Positions 57,038-64,000 of a DNA stretch of 64,000 nucleotides are shown one piece after another. Position 1 is the first letter of the stretch, and every line of letters starts with the position of its first letter. The notes below the pieces were generated by a model. That model saw only the letters and a program-made list of their open reading frames with translations, had not been told where the DNA came from and searched no databases. Location of the stretch: the NCBI GenBank assembly GCA_905216215.1, contig CAJMSZ010000007.1, positions 4,194-68,193 on the forward strand, written 5' to 3'. The position numbers were made by a program, and so were the translations under genes. Origin of the DNA: an uncultured bacterium. GTDB lineage: Bacteria; Bacillota; Clostridia; Lachnospirales; Lachnospiraceae.

Positions 57038-57330
57038 GATATCCGGTCTCCTTTGAAAATCCTGTTTTGCAATCTGGGGCAGATGCAACATATTTTGTGT
57101 GACATCTATGTATATGGCATATTGTACATGAAAGAATAAAATATATCAAATTTATTTTGAAGAAAAAGAATGAAGGACTGGCTACTTTCACACAGCTATT
57201 AGCAGAGCGAAAGAAGGAATAAATGTTTTTACAACTTGAAAAGCAATGCAAATACAACCTGATAATGGTAAAATACAACTAATCGCTCAGCAGTGGCGCA
57301 TTTATTGAAAATACGGGGAGGACAGTCGGG

Positions 57331-58605
57331 ATGAATTTAAAAGAGGTTTACGAGATTTTTTATCCGGGCAAATGTGAAAAACTTCCGTCCGTTTGGAAAG
57401 TTCCTCCAAAACATCGCTCGAAAAAAGATTTCTTTGAAGAACTTCTTCCCATAGAAATACGATGGCTTAATTGCAAAATCTGGAATGATAAAGCGCGACG
57501 AAGCAGATTCCTTTCAGATTGCAAAAGGGAAGCAGGATATCTTGCAACATTGCGCACATACTTGTTCGAACACCCAGGGGCTATTTCGCGGATAGAAGGA
57601 AAAGCAAAGGCTGTTTTATATGGGCAACTCTCTGAAAAGGGTATGAATGATACCTTTTTACAAATCATAGATGAAGAAGAAATCGAGATTTCCAGAAAAC
57701 TTAGGGAATATTTGTTTGATACCCAGACGAACCGGTTAAAAACAAAATGGGAGAATGTCCTGACGTTTTATGTTCTTCTGGCTATTTTCCCGGAACAAAT
57801 TAATCAGATTTATGTACAGTACATATACGATCAGGAACAGCATACGCGTCTTAAGGAAGAAGAGGATGGTAATAGTTCAACCAGAAAAGACGGTGTATTA
57901 TTTCAACATGAATATCCACCAGATATGAGCATTGTATTGCCGGGAGAAAAAATAAATCATACGTGGATCATGAAAAATGTAGGGGATACACTATGGGAGA
58001 ATCGATACTATGAATGCAATCAGCCTGTGATGGAATTGGATGAAAAAAACAGAATCCTCCGTTTCCCCAAATTTGTTTATCCGGGGGATAAAGTGTCTCC
58101 AAGTGTATCATTTGATGCACCGGACAAACCTGGAACTTATGTTATGACCTGGAAAATGAAGGACAGTAATGGCAATGATGCATTTCCGGATAGATTGGGA
58201 ATAGGATTACATTTTACGGTAATGGATTTTGAAGATGAGAAAGTATCCAAGATAAAAAAAGGTGGAAATTATAATGTAATAGAAGAAATACCTCGGCTTC
58301 CAGTCACAGCTATTTCGGGAAGTCTGTATTCTCATACCTGGATTATTCAAAATACGGGAACAACGATATGGAATGAATATTATTTGGAGTGCATCAACGG
58401 AGATAACTTTTCATACGCAAAAAGGGAACTATGTGTACCATTCAAAAAACGCGTCATGCCCGGGGAAAAGATTTCCGTCAAAGTGGAATTTGCAACGCCA
58501 CCGATTGAAGGTGTCTATTCCATGGTCTGGCAAATTATGAAAAAAGATGGAACACCGGCGTTCTCGAAAAACAGGAGGCTGGAAGTTCTGCTAAACCTGA
58601 TATAA
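57331..58605 (+). CDS. Protein with two NBR1-like FW (four-tryptophan) Ig-type domains
   Basis: This 424-residue cytosolic-looking protein has an unidentified helical N-terminal region (1-190; segments FLSDCKREAGYLATL, YVLLAIFPEQINQIY). Two tandem beta-domains follow at about 191-300 and 311-424. Both have the FW pattern: HTWIMKN with W212 and W222, a PGDKVSPSVSF strand, PGTYVMTWKM (W274), and in the second HTWIIQN (W337, W347) with PGEKISVKVEF and YSMVWQIM (W400). FW domains are known from eukaryotic NBR1, an autophagy receptor, and from some bacterial proteins, and generally mediate protein binding. It is 28 bases before the kinase gene, with GGGGAGGA upstream. Confidence 0.75.
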   Translation: MNLKEVYEIFYPGKCEKLPSVWKVPPKHRSKKDFFEELLPIEIRWLNCKIWNDKARRSRFLSDCKREAGYLATLRTYLFEHPGAISRIEGKAKAVLYGQLSEKGMNDTFLQIIDEEEIEISRKLREYLFDTQTNRLKTKWENVLTFYVLLAIFPEQINQIYVQYIYDQEQHTRLKEEEDGNSSTRKDGVLFQHEYPPDMSIVLPGEKINHTWIMKNVGDTLWENRYYECNQPVMELDEKNRILRFPKFVYPGDKVSPSVSFDAPDKPGTYVMTWKMKDSNGNDAFPDRLGIGLHFTVMDFEDEKVSKIKKGGNYNVIEEIPRLPVTAISGSLYSHTWIIQNTGTTIWNEYYLECINGDNFSYAKRELCVPFKKRVMPGEKISVKVEFATPPIEGVYSMVWQIMKKDGTPAFSKNRRLEVLLNLI

Positions 58606-58633
58606 AAGTAGTAAAGGGGAATTAAACAGAAAA

Positions 58634-60793
58634 ATGGTAGAAAACAGGAATGAGATACAAGAGATATGGCCGGGATGGAAGATAGAGTCATTGATTGGTT
58701 CCGGTGGATTCGGAAAAGTATATAAGGCGCGAAAAGAACTTCTGGGTCAAAAAGAGACATATAGTGCCATAAAAGTGATACGGATTCCCAACGATCCGGC
58801 AGAATTAAGCAATATGAAGTCTTCCAGAATGGATGAAAAAAGTATTCGTGAGTACTATAAAGCAAGTGTGGAACAATTAACCAATGAGATTGAACTGATG
58901 GAGAGAATGAAGTCAGCCAGCCATGTTGTGGCGATAGAAGATTATGACGTGGTGGAAGAATCAGAAACAATCGGGTGGAGCATCTATATCCGAATGGAAT
59001 TACTGACGAATCTGAATACATTTATTAAGGAAAAGGGAATGTCCACACAGGATGTAGTAAAGATGGGAATAGATGTTCTGACAGGATTGGAATTTTGCCA
59101 TCGGGAAAAGTTAATTCACAGAGATATTAAGCCTGACAATATTTTTGTTTCAGAGTTTGGAGAATATAAGATTGGAGATTTTGGAATATCCAGAGAAATA
59201 GAAAACACAAGTGTGACGCTTTCGCAAAAAGGAACAAAGGCCTATATGGCACCGGAGATTGTTCGCATGGAACCTTATGGACACCTTGTAGATATCTATG
59301 CATTAGGTCTGACACTTTATGAAATCTTGAACAATGGGCGACTGCCCTTTTTGCCTCCATACCCGGAACAATATTTCTCGCAAGATATGGTAAGGGCAAT
59401 TGCCAGGAGAATTAGTGGTAAGGAAGAACTTCCGGAGATTCAAGGGATAGGCCGTCTCAATGATATTATAAGAAAAGCCTGTGCGCATAATCCGGAAGAC
59501 CGTTATCAAAGTGCAAAAGATATGAAAGCCGATTTACAGGCTTTTTCAGAAAAATTTTATGGAGAACCGGATGGAAAGACCGGGGTCATTGGCCCAGAAG
59601 ATCTGAAAGAACTTGAAGGGGTGCTTCGTAAATTGGCAGAAGAAAAGAAGAAAGGTGATCCTGAGAAAAATCCAGGCTCGGAACCGAAACCGGGACCAGA
59701 ACCGAAACCAGAACCGGAACCAGAACCGGAGTCGGAACCAGAACTGGTATCTGAACCAGAACCTTTACAAAGTATTTGCCCACGATGTGGCGGAACTTCT
59801 TATTTGTTCTTTAGCCAGGGGTATTTTTGCCCTTCCTGCGGAGAAATTTTTGTAGAGAAAAATACGGCAAAGACAACAGAGATGAAAAGAATGTTTCAGG
59901 AATGTGAAAGAAGCACTTTCAAAGAACGACTGAGTCTTTATGAAAAACTTCTCCAAAAGGATGAGAACAGTGCACAATTACATCTTCGCATTGGGCTTTC
60001 CTATATTGACGTTTCCGAGTATGAAAGAGCCAGAATCCAGTTGGAGAGAGCACTGGATTTGGATCCAAGAGATGGGGCAATCTATCATTTTTTAGGAACC
60101 TGTTATCTGAATGCGGGACAATATGAACAGGCATTGGAAATGCAGTCCAAGGCTCACATGCATTGGAGAAAAGGAGAATGCTCTGTCAGTACAGTAAACC
60201 GATTAATGTATCGAAACTTTGCATTGATTTATGAAGAAAAAGGAGACTCTGAAATGGCGTTTCGATATGCCTTGAAAGCATGCCGGAATGGCTGTGATGC
60301 AGATGAGCTTCTTACGACAAATAAAATCGGCAGCGCCTATGCAAAGGAGCAGATTTTAAAAATCCTGAAAAAATATGACGGTCAGTTGTCTTTTGGCAAT
60401 CGTGGACATGCATTTGAACTTAAGGATAAAGAGTTACGGTCATTTTGCAGTATAGGCGAGGGGCGTAGAGTATACCTTCATGTTAAGCCATCCATATTGT
60501 CAATCACATCCAATGTGAAACGCAATCTTGGAGCACAGGAAGGAGTGGTTTTGACAGAAGATAGAATCTATTGCATTTCTTCCAAAAAGCCTACAGGTGT
60601 TTACTATTTGAATTATGTGTATCTGGCCGAGGACAGTCATCAAATCGTGATTCAAGGCGGGAATTTGATAATTACCAAAATGCTTCATGGAGAGGATGGA
60701 CAGTTGACGGATTGTGTTATGCACACCGGTAAAGATGCCAAAGTAGTCAAAAGTATTTTGGAGGAGATACAGAACCTTTATCGATTAGAGTAG
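58634..60793 (+). CDS. Soluble Ser/Thr protein kinase with zinc ribbon and TPR repeats
   Basis: The kinase domain covers residues 15-310: glycine loop GSGGFGKV (22-29), catalytic lysine K47, HRD (162-164) in LIHRDIKPDN, DFG (182-184) and APE (206-208), all intact. A linker with PEP/KPEP repeats (349-377) leads to a zinc ribbon with C382, C385, C399 and C402. Then come TPR-like helices (about 415-545; LHLRIGLSYIDVSEYERA) and a C-terminal beta-rich domain (580-719) of PH-like look. No membrane helix or PASTA repeats, so it acts in the cytosol, unlike PrkC. The next gene, 18 bases downstream, has FHA domains that should bind phosphothreonine, a likely target. Confidence 0.85.
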   Translation: MVENRNEIQEIWPGWKIESLIGSGGFGKVYKARKELLGQKETYSAIKVIRIPNDPAELSNMKSSRMDEKSIREYYKASVEQLTNEIELMERMKSASHVVAIEDYDVVEESETIGWSIYIRMELLTNLNTFIKEKGMSTQDVVKMGIDVLTGLEFCHREKLIHRDIKPDNIFVSEFGEYKIGDFGISREIENTSVTLSQKGTKAYMAPEIVRMEPYGHLVDIYALGLTLYEILNNGRLPFLPPYPEQYFSQDMVRAIARRISGKEELPEIQGIGRLNDIIRKACAHNPEDRYQSAKDMKADLQAFSEKFYGEPDGKTGVIGPEDLKELEGVLRKLAEEKKKGDPEKNPGSEPKPGPEPKPEPEPEPESEPELVSEPEPLQSICPRCGGTSYLFFSQGYFCPSCGEIFVEKNTAKTTEMKRMFQECERSTFKERLSLYEKLLQKDENSAQLHLRIGLSYIDVSEYERARIQLERALDLDPRDGAIYHFLGTCYLNAGQYEQALEMQSKAHMHWRKGECSVSTVNRLMYRNFALIYEEKGDSEMAFRYALKACRNGCDADELLTTNKIGSAYAKEQILKILKKYDGQLSFGNRGHAFELKDKELRSFCSIGEGRRVYLHVKPSILSITSNVKRNLGAQEGVVLTEDRIYCISSKKPTGVYYLNYVYLAEDSHQIVIQGGNLIITKMLHGEDGQLTDCVMHTGKDAKVVKSILEEIQNLYRLE

Positions 60794-60811
60794 AGAAAGG
60801 AAGGGAAGATT

Positions 60812-63800
60812 ATGGAAGACACCTATCAGGATACTCTTGGAAAGATGTCCACCGGACATAACCGGGCAGAACTTCCTACGGGAATTCATCTTTATTTATT
60901 TGGAGAAAAAGTGGAGAATCTGACACTTCCGATTTATCCGGAAGGCCGCTATCAGTTTGAAGGAAAAGAAGATCTGCTTTATATCGAAGGCTCAGAAGAA
61001 AAATGGAGAGCTTATGCAAAAAACGATGCATCCTTTTATGTAAAAAATAATGAATATAAAAAAATTGCCTTACAAGACAGGGCAATGACAATTCTGAAAC
61101 AAGGGGATAGCTTCTTTTTCCTGTATTGTGAATATATCAATAAAGAAAGTCGGATTTATCACAATTATTTTACGGGAAAGAAAGACCGAATCTGCATTGG
61201 GAAAGATCCGGCCAATGATTTGATTTACTATAATCCCTTGATTTCCGATTTTTCCTTTGCATTGGAACGCAGAGGAAAAGCATGGGAAGTGGTTGATTGT
61301 AAAGACAGTTTATTTCTTTATGTCAATGGGAAAAGAAAGGAACAAAAACGCTTATATCCGGGAGATAAGCTTTCCTTTCTTGGACTGCATATCATTATAG
61401 GATATCAGTTTTTTTCGGTTACCGATGGAAATAACAGGATTCATACTTGTAAGGAAAGTTTGAAACCGGTGATTTTCCCTTATGACTTGATGTGTGGCCA
61501 GGACAGCTCTGACGAGCATGTATCACAGAAGCTGATTCACAGGTCTCCGAGAAGACGACTTCCTATGAAGCCGGAAGAAATTAGATTTGAGGCGCCGCCT
61601 ATGTCGTTGAACCATGATCAGATACCACTGATGCTGCGAATGGGAGGTTCCATGGTATCTTCTGCCCGTGGGATGCTTATGGGAAATATGACTTCGATGG
61701 TATCTTCCGTGCTTTTTCCGATTTTGAATTCCAAATATACGGAAAAGCAGAAGAAAGAGTATGAAGAACGAAGAGTAGAAAAATATACGCAATATCTTCA
61801 GGATAAAGAGAAGGAAATTCGAGAAGAAAAATTAAAAGAAGAGCATTATCTTACTTATAATTATCCATCGACAGACCAGGTACTGGATTTCCCTGACAAC
61901 TGCCTCAGGCTCTGGGAGAGAAGAAGTCAGGATGACGATTTTCTGAGGATTCCTGTCGGGCATGGACAAATTCCTATACAAGCGGAATATAGTTATCAAA
62001 AAGAAAGATTTCAGTTGGATGAGGATGAATTGGAAAAGAAAATGTACGAGATGGTACATCGGGAGATTCTCCTGGAAGGAGTACCAATTCTACATTCTTT
62101 TCTGGAGGAACCGGTTTGTGGCGTGACCGGACAACGAAAAGACACCATGTCTTTTATACGGAATGTTTTAATCCAGATAGCTATGACCCATAGTTATGAT
62201 GAAGTAAAAATATGTATTCTGGCTTCTGAGGATATGGTGAATGAGATTCCATATATCCGCTATTTGCCGCATATGTGGGATGATGGAAAGACCACCCGCT
62301 TTCTGGCTACGGATTCCTCCGAAGGATTTGCACTGAATGATTACTTACATGGGGTGCTGGATGAGGATATAAAGGCTGGAACGGAGCTGGATAGGATTTT
62401 AAGAAAAAGGCCGTTTTACCTGATTATTGCTCTAGATAAGAAGGTTTATGAAAGTATAGATGTGATTCGTGACGTGGTTCGGTGTGAAAAAAATGTAGGG
62501 GCAGGAGTTTTGACAGTATTCCCGGAAGTGCCAAAGGAGTGCACGAAGATATTTGAACTCCATGCACAGGGGTTACATCAGGTGATTCATATTAAGGATG
62601 CTGAAAAAAAAGACGTTTTCTTCTCCGTAGATGCATATGATCCGTATAAGGAACAGAAATCTATGAAGGTAATCGCAAATCTGTATCTGAAGGTAATACA
62701 GGATGGATATACCCTTCCGAAAACCTTAACATTTTTAGAAATGTTCCAGGTAGGCAAAGTAGAACATTTGAATCCTTTGGAGAGATGGAAAAACAGTAAC
62801 CCTATGAAAAGCTTGTCAGCACCTATTGGGATGGCTACAGACGGGACTTTGTTTACGCTGGATCTACATCAGAAAGCACAGGGACCCCATGGACTTGTTG
62901 CCGGTATGACAGGTTCAGGAAAAAGTGAGTTTATTATTACCTATATTTTGTCTTTGGCAGTGAATTATCATCCGGATGAAGTTGCATTCCTTCTGATTGA
63001 TTATAAAGGAGGAGGACTGGCAGGTGCCTTTGAAGATAAAGAACGAGGAATTCGTCTTCCGCATCTTCTTGGAACAATTACCAATTTGGATGGCGCCATG
63101 ATTACAAGATCATTGCTTGCTATCGAAAGCGAGATGAAAAGAAGACAGAGGATATTTAATGAGGTGAAAAGCAAGACAGGAGAATCTTCCATTGATATCT
63201 ACAGTTATCAAAGCCTGTACCGCAACAAAGTATTAGAAGAACCTATGCCGCATCTTTTTATTATAGCAGATGAGTTTGCAGAAATGAAACAGCAGGAACC
63301 GGAGTTCATGGACAAATTAATCAGTATTGCCCGTATAGGCCGAAGCCTGGGAGTTCATCTGATTCTGGCTACCCAGAAGCCTTCCGGTGTGGTAAATGAG
63401 CAGATTCGAAGTAACACCAAATTTCGTGTCTGCCTGAAGGTTCAAGACAAAGCGGACAGTATGGATATGCTGAAAAGACCGGAGGCAGCAGCTCTGAAAG
63501 ATACAGGACGTTTTTATCTTCAGGTGGGATATGATGAATACTTTGCAATGGGACAATCTGCCTGGGCAGGAGCTATGTATAAACCACAGGAGACAGTAGT
63601 ACACCATAAAGACGCGAGTGTACAGGTATTGGATATGATGGGCCAATCTGTTTTGACACTTCGAAAAAAAGAAAAAGCAGAAGGAACAGGAAAATCCCAA
63701 TTGACAGAGATTGTGCACTATCTTTCCGAAGTTGCGAAAAGAAATGGTCTGGAGCCTAAGTATTTATGGATGGATCCGCTTCCGGAAAAATTGGATTTGG

Positions 63801-63976
63801 AAAATATACCAATGGATCATGTACCAATGGACGAACTGCCAATTCCTCTTGGAATACTGGATGACCCGGCTCATCAGCTACAGAAACCAGCGTATCTGTA
63901 TTTGCGAAAGATGCAGCATATGTGGATTGTAGGAAAGGCAGGCTCCGGTGATTATGTTAAAATAAGACTAAGTTAG
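60812..63976 (+). CDS. essC: EssC-type FtsK/SpoIIIE ATPase of a type VII-like secretion system, 3' part interrupted
   Basis: EssC is the motor of Firmicutes type VIIb secretion. Visible order: two N-terminal FHA-like domains (1-95 weak; about 105-200, with RICIGKDPANDL), a hydrophobic segment (about 265-312), a coiled region, and an ATPase-like region D0. D1 follows with Walker A GMTGSGKS (698-705) and Walker B LFIIADEF (about 815). The second P-loop begins GKAGSG at 1041-1046 and is then broken: eight unrelated codons follow and a TAG at 63974-63976. Intact EssC has about 1450-1500 residues. The start has AAAGGAAGGGAAG and lies 18 bases after the kinase gene. The break point is about 63949. 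Confidence 0.85.
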   Translation: MEDTYQDTLGKMSTGHNRAELPTGIHLYLFGEKVENLTLPIYPEGRYQFEGKEDLLYIEGSEEKWRAYAKNDASFYVKNNEYKKIALQDRAMTILKQGDSFFFLYCEYINKESRIYHNYFTGKKDRICIGKDPANDLIYYNPLISDFSFALERRGKAWEVVDCKDSLFLYVNGKRKEQKRLYPGDKLSFLGLHIIIGYQFFSVTDGNNRIHTCKESLKPVIFPYDLMCGQDSSDEHVSQKLIHRSPRRRLPMKPEEIRFEAPPMSLNHDQIPLMLRMGGSMVSSARGMLMGNMTSMVSSVLFPILNSKYTEKQKKEYEERRVEKYTQYLQDKEKEIREEKLKEEHYLTYNYPSTDQVLDFPDNCLRLWERRSQDDDFLRIPVGHGQIPIQAEYSYQKERFQLDEDELEKKMYEMVHREILLEGVPILHSFLEEPVCGVTGQRKDTMSFIRNVLIQIAMTHSYDEVKICILASEDMVNEIPYIRYLPHMWDDGKTTRFLATDSSEGFALNDYLHGVLDEDIKAGTELDRILRKRPFYLIIALDKKVYESIDVIRDVVRCEKNVGAGVLTVFPEVPKECTKIFELHAQGLHQVIHIKDAEKKDVFFSVDAYDPYKEQKSMKVIANLYLKVIQDGYTLPKTLTFLEMFQVGKVEHLNPLERWKNSNPMKSLSAPIGMATDGTLFTLDLHQKAQGPHGLVAGMTGSGKSEFIITYILSLAVNYHPDEVAFLLIDYKGGGLAGAFEDKERGIRLPHLLGTITNLDGAMITRSLLAIESEMKRRQRIFNEVKSKTGESSIDIYSYQSLYRNKVLEEPMPHLFIIADEFAEMKQQEPEFMDKLISIARIGRSLGVHLILATQKPSGVVNEQIRSNTKFRVCLKVQDKADSMDMLKRPEAAALKDTGRFYLQVGYDEYFAMGQSAWAGAMYKPQETVVHHKDASVQVLDMMGQSVLTLRKKEKAEGTGKSQLTEIVHYLSEVAKRNGLEPKYLWMDPLPEKLDLENIPMDHVPMDELPIPLGILDDPAHQLQKPAYLYLRKMQHMWIVGKAGSGDYVKIRLS

Positions 63977-64000
63977 CAGATTCCTTATAAAATAAGGGCT
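63949..64000. other. Foreign sequence inside essC, possible start of an inserted element
   Basis: Up to 63948 the DNA encodes the conserved GKAGSG of the second P-loop. From there it is AT-rich, has stops in the EssC frame and does not encode an ATPase. Only 52 bases are visible, too few to name the element: an intron, an IStron, another mobile element, or a deletion are all possible. Confidence 0.55.

Noticed and set aside
57092..57330. Promoter for the FW/kinase/EssC operon
   Set aside because: Several TTGAAA- and TAAAAT-like hexamers occur near 57236-57274, but none has both good match and 16-18 bp spacing, so I could not choose one.
59586..59783. Minus-strand frame rich in Val and Pro inside the kinase gene
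   Set aside because: It is the antisense image of the Glu-Pro-Lys repeat linker of the kinase, which has clear conserved coding sequence on the plus strand.
63947..63976. Intein in EssC
   Set aside because: P-loops are favoured intein sites, but the frame stops after eight residues and lacks the Cys/Ser block A motif, so a protein splicing element is not possible here.
1..64000. tRNA, rRNA, tmRNA genes
   Set aside because: No T-loop/anticodon patterns or rRNA segments were recognised by eye in the intergenic gaps; a tRNAscan run would settle it.

Overview
The window reads as chromosome of a low-to-mid GC Gram-positive anaerobe, most likely a gut Lachnospiraceae (Clostridia). The support is the gene order tig-clpP-clpX-lon-ysxC, an fhs gene behind a ZTP-type riboswitch, a YcbB-type response regulator, strong AGGAGG-type ribosome sites, compact Rho-independent terminators, and protein sequences of clostridial type. 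This placement rests on family knowledge; no search was run.

Layout. 1-4.6 kb: end of secA, prfB with its programmed frameshift, hom and lysC (aspartate-family amino acids). 4.7-6.1 kb: a CYTH protein, a decayed small gene and a lipoprotein. 6.2-12.5 kb: the protein quality-control cluster tig, clpP, clpX, lon and ysxC. 12.5-16 kb: an iron-type alcohol dehydrogenase, a MATE exporter with a structured leader, and a ferritin-like helical protein. 16.2-23.3 kb: purine, one-carbon and nucleotide genes (guaB, ZTP riboswitch, fhs, purB, a PurF-like protein without its glutaminase cysteine, tmk). 23.4-25.6 kb: three tiny membrane proteins and an APC permease. 25.7-31.1 kb: a PTS EIIC-like permease with a two-component system, then an orphan KdpDE-like pair. 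31.1-36.8 kb: a structured tandem repeat, phosphoglucomutase, an alanine/sodium symporter and a eukaryotic-type glycogen branching enzyme.

37-57 kb mixes intact accessory genes with many broken ones. Broken: an Rpn nuclease, a TDT transporter, a SWIM/SNF2 helicase, a surface-protein fragment, and an ABC ATPase/permease pair. Intact: a TetR-controlled MmpL exporter with a YhgE-like partner, an ECF sigma factor with a beta-propeller anti-sigma candidate, a metallophosphoesterase, an ABC exporter, an AlkD-like protein and an NhaC antiporter.

57.3-64 kb is the most interesting part. Three tightly spaced genes encode a protein with two NBR1-like four-tryptophan domains, a cytosolic Ser/Thr kinase with zinc ribbon and TPRs, and an FHA-bearing EssC-type ATPase. 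Together they look like a type VII-secretion-related operon under phospho-signalling. The EssC frame is interrupted exactly inside its second P-loop about 50 bases before the window ends, which suggests an intron, IStron or other insertion continuing beyond the window.

No tRNA, rRNA or CRISPR array was recognised.
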